Source: DATKIY01 sp035543875
GTDB lineage: Bacteria; Actinomycetota; Actinomycetes; JAHEKZ01
DNA length: 9,068 nucleotides
Reading direction: 5' to 3'
Assembly (NCBI GenBank): GCA_035543875.1
Contig: DATKIY010000147.1
Span: forward strand, 1 to 9,068
Under the pieces are notes generated by a model. It saw only the letters and a list, made by a program, of their open reading frames with translations. It ran no database searches and was not told where the DNA came from. Numbering within the stretch: position 1 is the stretch's first letter; each line of letters starts with the position of its first letter. Both the position numbers and the translations under genes were made by a program. Of the stretch, positions 6,738 through 9,068 are shown one piece after another.

Positions 6738-6780
6738 GGGATCAGGCATTGCGCCTGCCCGAACCGGTAGCACCGTTCTT
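6738..6780. terminator. terminator-like hairpins between tRNA-Gly and the convergent kinase gene
   Basis: CAGGC (6743-6747) and GCCTG (6753-6757) pair around ATTGC, with GGG (6738-6740) and CCC (6758-6760) able to extend the stem past an AT bulge. A second small hairpin, CGGT-AGC-ACCG (6765-6775), is followed by TTCTT (6776-6780). In this 60-base gap between convergent genes, one or both probably end tRNA transcription, and may end the kinase message from the other side. Confidence 0.4.
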
Positions 6781-6790
6781 AGGTCTGCAG

Positions 6791-7375
6791 TCACTCCTCG
6801 GTGACTTGAGCCAACCAGCGGCGAGTAGCGCGCGGCGACCGGAGTCGAACCACCGCCAGGTGCTGGTTCTTGGGCTCGGCGAACATCTTCGGATATTCAC
6901 GACGCTGGCCACTGTGTGATCGGAGGGCGGTGAGTACCCCCTTCGCGGCCGCGAGGAACTGTCCGGGGAGCGAAGCCGTTCCGCCCGTCTCTGCGGCCTC
7001 GGCTTTGATGACCGATGTACGCCACACGGCTCGCTTGCCGAGCCTCCACAAGGAGACCGTTAGGGGATAGTCGAGCCAGATGATCGTGTCCGCCCTGGGC
7101 CAGACGAGGTCGCGCACTGCGCTCTTGTTCCCGTCGGTGACCCAACGGTCTCCCGCGATCGCCTCGCTCGTTCGTTCACGCAAAACAGGGAGGGGGACGG
7201 TGCTGAAATTTGAACCGAAATATAGCGCGTCGAGTTCCACGTGAGGCACGCCAATGACCGCAGCGAGTTCCCGTGCCAGAGTCGTTTTACCCGACCCAGT
7301 TCTGCCTAGAATCAAGATCTGCTGACATCCCCGCAAGCTCGTAGCGGGATCGCGTCGATTGGCCCCCGTCGTCAT
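6791..7375 (-). CDS. P-loop nucleotide kinase-like protein (FlaR/topology-modulation-like)
   Basis: A 194-residue cytoplasmic NTP-binding protein. ATG at 7375 is preferred: AAGG lies six bases upstream, and the frame upstream of it (to a GTG at 7510) adds 45 unconserved-looking residues. Walker A is GRTGSGKT (24-31). HVELDALYFG (45-54), RWVTDGNKS (77-85) and ADTIIWLDYPLTVSLWRLGK (95-114) match the order seen in small adenylate-kinase-fold proteins often annotated as DNA topology modulation protein FlaR, which usually have DGNY where this has DGNK. The C-terminus ends in VVRLRSPRATRRWLA (175-189), also typical. The family's substrate is generally unknown, so no reaction is assigned. The gene converges on the tRNA and diverges from the propeller-protein gene. 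Confidence 0.82.
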   Translation of the reverse strand: MTTGANRRDPATSLRGCQQILILGRTGSGKTTLARELAAVIGVPHVELDALYFGSNFSTVPLPVLRERTSEAIAGDRWVTDGNKSAVRDLVWPRADTIIWLDYPLTVSLWRLGKRAVWRTSVIKAEAAETGGTASLPGQFLAAAKGVLTALRSHSGQRREYPKMFAEPKNQHLAVVRLRSPRATRRWLAQVTEE

Positions 7376-7404
7376 CGAGGGCCTTCGTCTTTGTCGAGGG
7401 TCAT

Positions 7405-7434
7405 CTGATGCACTCCTGCAGCAGAGCTGATGCA
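7405..7434. repeat. paired 8-bp direct repeats in the divergent intergenic region 7376-7617
   Basis: CTGATGCA occurs at 7405-7412 and 7427-7434, exactly 22 bp (about two helical turns) apart. TGCAGCA also occurs twice (7417-7423, 7431-7437). The repeats lie just upstream of the kinase gene in a 242-bp region that must hold promoters for both divergent genes. The spacing would suit a dimeric regulator, but chance is possible. I see no convincing promoter for either gene and no small gene in the rest of the region. Confidence 0.3.
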
Positions 7435-7617
7435 GCAAGCCAAAGGCGGGGTCCGCTTCACCTATCAAAGTACCTGGATGGGACCGATCCTGAGGGCAGA
7501 ACCCGAACACTCAGTCGCACTCGTCGTACTGGAAGGCCGCGCGGGTGGCGGTTTGCGCCGTTTCGATGCATCCAGTCGCGGCGCCCCTTACCCTCGCGAC
7601 AGGACAAGGGGGACTCC

Positions 7618-8634
7618 GTGACACTCACGCGCAAAACTTCGGCCTGCCTGGCTATTGCCGTAGTCGCTATCGTGGCTGGCCTTGCATCACCGGCAGCGGC
7701 AACTACTGCGGGAGGGGACGGTCGCGTCGGTTTTCACTACGACGACGGTCTCTGGCAAGTCTCAGCGGGTAGCGACCCCGAACCGATCCCCGGAACCGCG
7801 GGCGGTTCACATCCTGAATGGTCGCCAGATGGTCAGTCGCTTCTTTTCGTCCAGGACGGGTACCTCAGGATCCGTGACATGGCCTCGGGGGACGTCGCAA
7901 CGGTCCCGGGTGTTGACGTAGCCAACTCCGCCGCCTGGTCGCCGGATGGCGAGAGAGCAATCGTGTCCCTCAGCGTCGCCGGACAACTACCGTCGCTCTG
8001 GACCGTCGACGTCGATGGCGAGAACCTCGTCCGACTGGCTTCCGCGGGGCCGTGCTCCCAGGCCGGACTGCGCGCGCCCTCCTGGTCGCCGGACGGTGAG
8101 CACTACGCGTTTCTAAACAACGCGCTCAAGACCGACGAATGCAGCCACACCAAGCCCGCAGTCGTCGTGCGCGAGTTCAACTCGCGCGAACGACTCCCCC
8201 TGGGCCGCACGCTGGGCAGTTTCATGGACGAGGTCAATGCCCCGGCGATCTACGAAGCTGACTTCAGCGACGACGGCAGCCAACTCCTCGTCCGGGGTGA
8301 AGGTGACCAATTCCGCGCGTTCAGCGCTCGCGTCGATATCCCCGGCCGCGCTATTGCCTATGCCACGTTCCATGGGTACTTGTGCGTCCGCGACGGTGAC
8401 TGTCTGCATGCCTACCAACCGACGCCAAGCGGTGGTACGGCGGAGATCATCTCGAGTCTCACGAATGACGATGAGCCCCGAGCCTCAGCCGTGCTACGAG
8501 TGTCGGGCGCGGTGGTTTCCACCTACTACGACCCCAACGTCTACCAGGACAATGACGAGGTCGGATTCAATTGGTTAGCTGCCGATCAGATCGACGTACA
8601 ACCGCTCCCTCAATCGAGCCTTCCGGATCTCTAG
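7618..8634 (+). CDS. secreted TolB-like PD40 beta-propeller protein
   Basis: A 338-residue exported protein. GTG at 7618 is chosen because AAGGGGGA (7606-7613) lies just upstream and a signal peptide begins at once: basic RK at 5-6, hydrophobic 8-22, cleavage near SPAAA-T (24-29). The frame is open 70 codons further upstream to 7408, but that part is Arg-rich and has no signal. Four PD40 (WD40-like) repeats are clear: PEWSPDGQSLLF (66-77), AAWSPDGERAIV (105-116), PSWSPDGEHYAF (154-165) and a variant ADFSDDGSQLLV (214-225). The rest has weaker strand-like blocks. C146/C175 and C256/C262 may form disulfides. Unlike true TolB there is no N-terminal domain and no Pal nearby, so a Tol role is unlikely. 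Function unknown; such propellers usually bind protein or glycan partners. Confidence 0.85.
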   Translation: MTLTRKTSACLAIAVVAIVAGLASPAAATTAGGDGRVGFHYDDGLWQVSAGSDPEPIPGTAGGSHPEWSPDGQSLLFVQDGYLRIRDMASGDVATVPGVDVANSAAWSPDGERAIVSLSVAGQLPSLWTVDVDGENLVRLASAGPCSQAGLRAPSWSPDGEHYAFLNNALKTDECSHTKPAVVVREFNSRERLPLGRTLGSFMDEVNAPAIYEADFSDDGSQLLVRGEGDQFRAFSARVDIPGRAIAYATFHGYLCVRDGDCLHAYQPTPSGGTAEIISSLTNDDEPRASAVLRVSGAVVSTYYDPNVYQDNDEVGFNWLAADQIDVQPLPQSSLPDL

Positions 8635-9068
8635 AGCTCGCTGACTGCGATATCGGTGTTTGCAAGCTGCTTCTGGTCAAACTGACGGCCAGACACAACT
8701 AACCGATCGATATCGGGGTTCACGTCCCAGACGTTCACGTTCATTCCTGCGAGCACTCGACCCTGACGTACCCAGAACGCAATGAATTCGAGGGCGTCTA
8801 CGTCGCCTCTCACCACCACCTCGTCGTACTCACCGGGTGCAACGAAGCCGCTGTACTCCATACCGAGGGTGTACTGGTCACTGAAGAAGTACGGCATCCG
8901 GTCAAACACGCTCGGTTGGTCCAACATCGTCCGCGCAGCAATTGGCGGTTGTCTCCGCGCGTTCGCCCAATGTTCAACGCGGATGCGTCGCTTGAGCAAG
9001 GGATGGAACGCGTTGGCGATGTCACCAACCGCGACGATTTGGGGGTTGCTTGTGCGCAGACTCTCGTC
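8631..9068 (-). CDS. FAD-dependent NAD(P)H:ferredoxin reductase, C-terminal part
   Basis: Only the last 145 codons and the stop are in the window; the frame is open to the right edge and the N-terminus lies beyond 9068. The visible part begins with DESLRTSNPQIVAVGDIANA, the motif that closes the FAD site in pyridine nucleotide-disulfide oxidoreductases (the GD binds the FAD ribityl). It continues with RVEHWANA (about residues 30-37) and YFFSDQYTLGMEYSG (about 60-74), hallmarks of the Reductase_C domain of rhodocoxin/putidaredoxin-reductase-like flavoproteins. These pass electrons from NAD(P)H to a ferredoxin, commonly for a P450 or Rieske oxygenase. No partner is visible here. Its stop codon overlaps the stop of the convergent propeller gene. 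Confidence 0.92.
   Translation of the reverse strand, partial: DESLRTSNPQIVAVGDIANAFHPLLKRRIRVEHWANARRQPPIAARTMLDQPSVFDRMPYFFSDQYTLGMEYSGFVAPGEYDEVVVRGDVDALEFIAFWVRQGRVLAGMNVNVWDVNPDIDRLVVSGRQFDQKQLANTDIAVSEL

Noticed and set aside
6838..6857. Minus-strand GGTTCGACTCC resembling a tRNA T-arm, as if a tRNA remnant or att site
   Set aside because: It lies inside the conserved C-terminal VVRLRSPR region of the kinase-like protein, and the flanks do not pair as a T stem. No second copy of the tRNA-Gly 3' end is seen, so there is no sign of integration.
7376..7510. 45-codon N-terminal extension of the P-loop protein from a GTG at 7510
   Set aside because: The ATG at 7375 has AAGG at proper spacing, and homologues begin shortly before the Walker A motif.
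7408..7617. 70-codon N-terminal extension of the propeller protein
   Set aside because: It is Arg-rich and unlike the rest, and it would bury the signal peptide. The GTG at 7618 has its own ribosome site.

Overview
The window looks like chromosomal DNA of a high-G+C Gram-positive bacterium (Actinomycetota). The grounds are the G/C-rich third codon positions, frequent GTG starts, and a dCTP deaminase and a membrane Fe-S reductase that both closely resemble, from memory, the mycobacterial proteins Dcd and Rv0338c. A SigE-family ECF sigma factor with a membrane partner, a lineage-typical arrangement, points the same way. I cannot name the genus.

Layout: (1) 1-1580, minus strand: the first 526 codons of a large secreted protein with a signal peptide, a probable beta-propeller-like body and the start of a bacterial Ig-like domain. 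It runs off the left edge. (2) 1581-1836: a divergent control region with a perfect dyad over a possible -10 box and a stable hairpin. (3) 1837-4020, plus: a 727-residue membrane-anchored Fe-S oxidoreductase with five membrane segments, two 4Fe-4S sites and two CCG domains. (4) 4021-4114: a convergent intergenic stretch packed with inverted repeats. (5) 4115-4702, minus: dcd, dCTP deaminase, probably bifunctional with dUTPase. (6) 4703-4919: divergent promoter region with an ECF-type promoter candidate. (7) 4920-6561, plus: a two-gene unit of an ECF sigma factor and a single-span membrane protein that is probably its anti-sigma factor, carrying a C-terminal META (HslJ-like) domain outside the cell. 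(8) 6660-6730, plus: tRNA-Gly(CCC). (9) 6791-7375, minus: a small P-loop nucleotide kinase-like protein. (10) 7618-8634, plus: a secreted TolB-like/PD40 beta-propeller protein. (11) 8631-9068, minus: the C-terminal end of an FAD-dependent ferredoxin reductase, entering from the right edge.

The genes do not form one pathway. Housekeeping functions (dcd, tRNA, Fe-S reductase, ferredoxin reductase) alternate with lineage-specific cell-surface genes. The most unusual piece is the sigma factor/META-domain membrane protein pair, which reads as a compact envelope-sensing switch with a candidate autoregulatory promoter. The second is the pair of secreted propeller proteins of unknown role. I found no CRISPR array, transposase, phage gene or origin.
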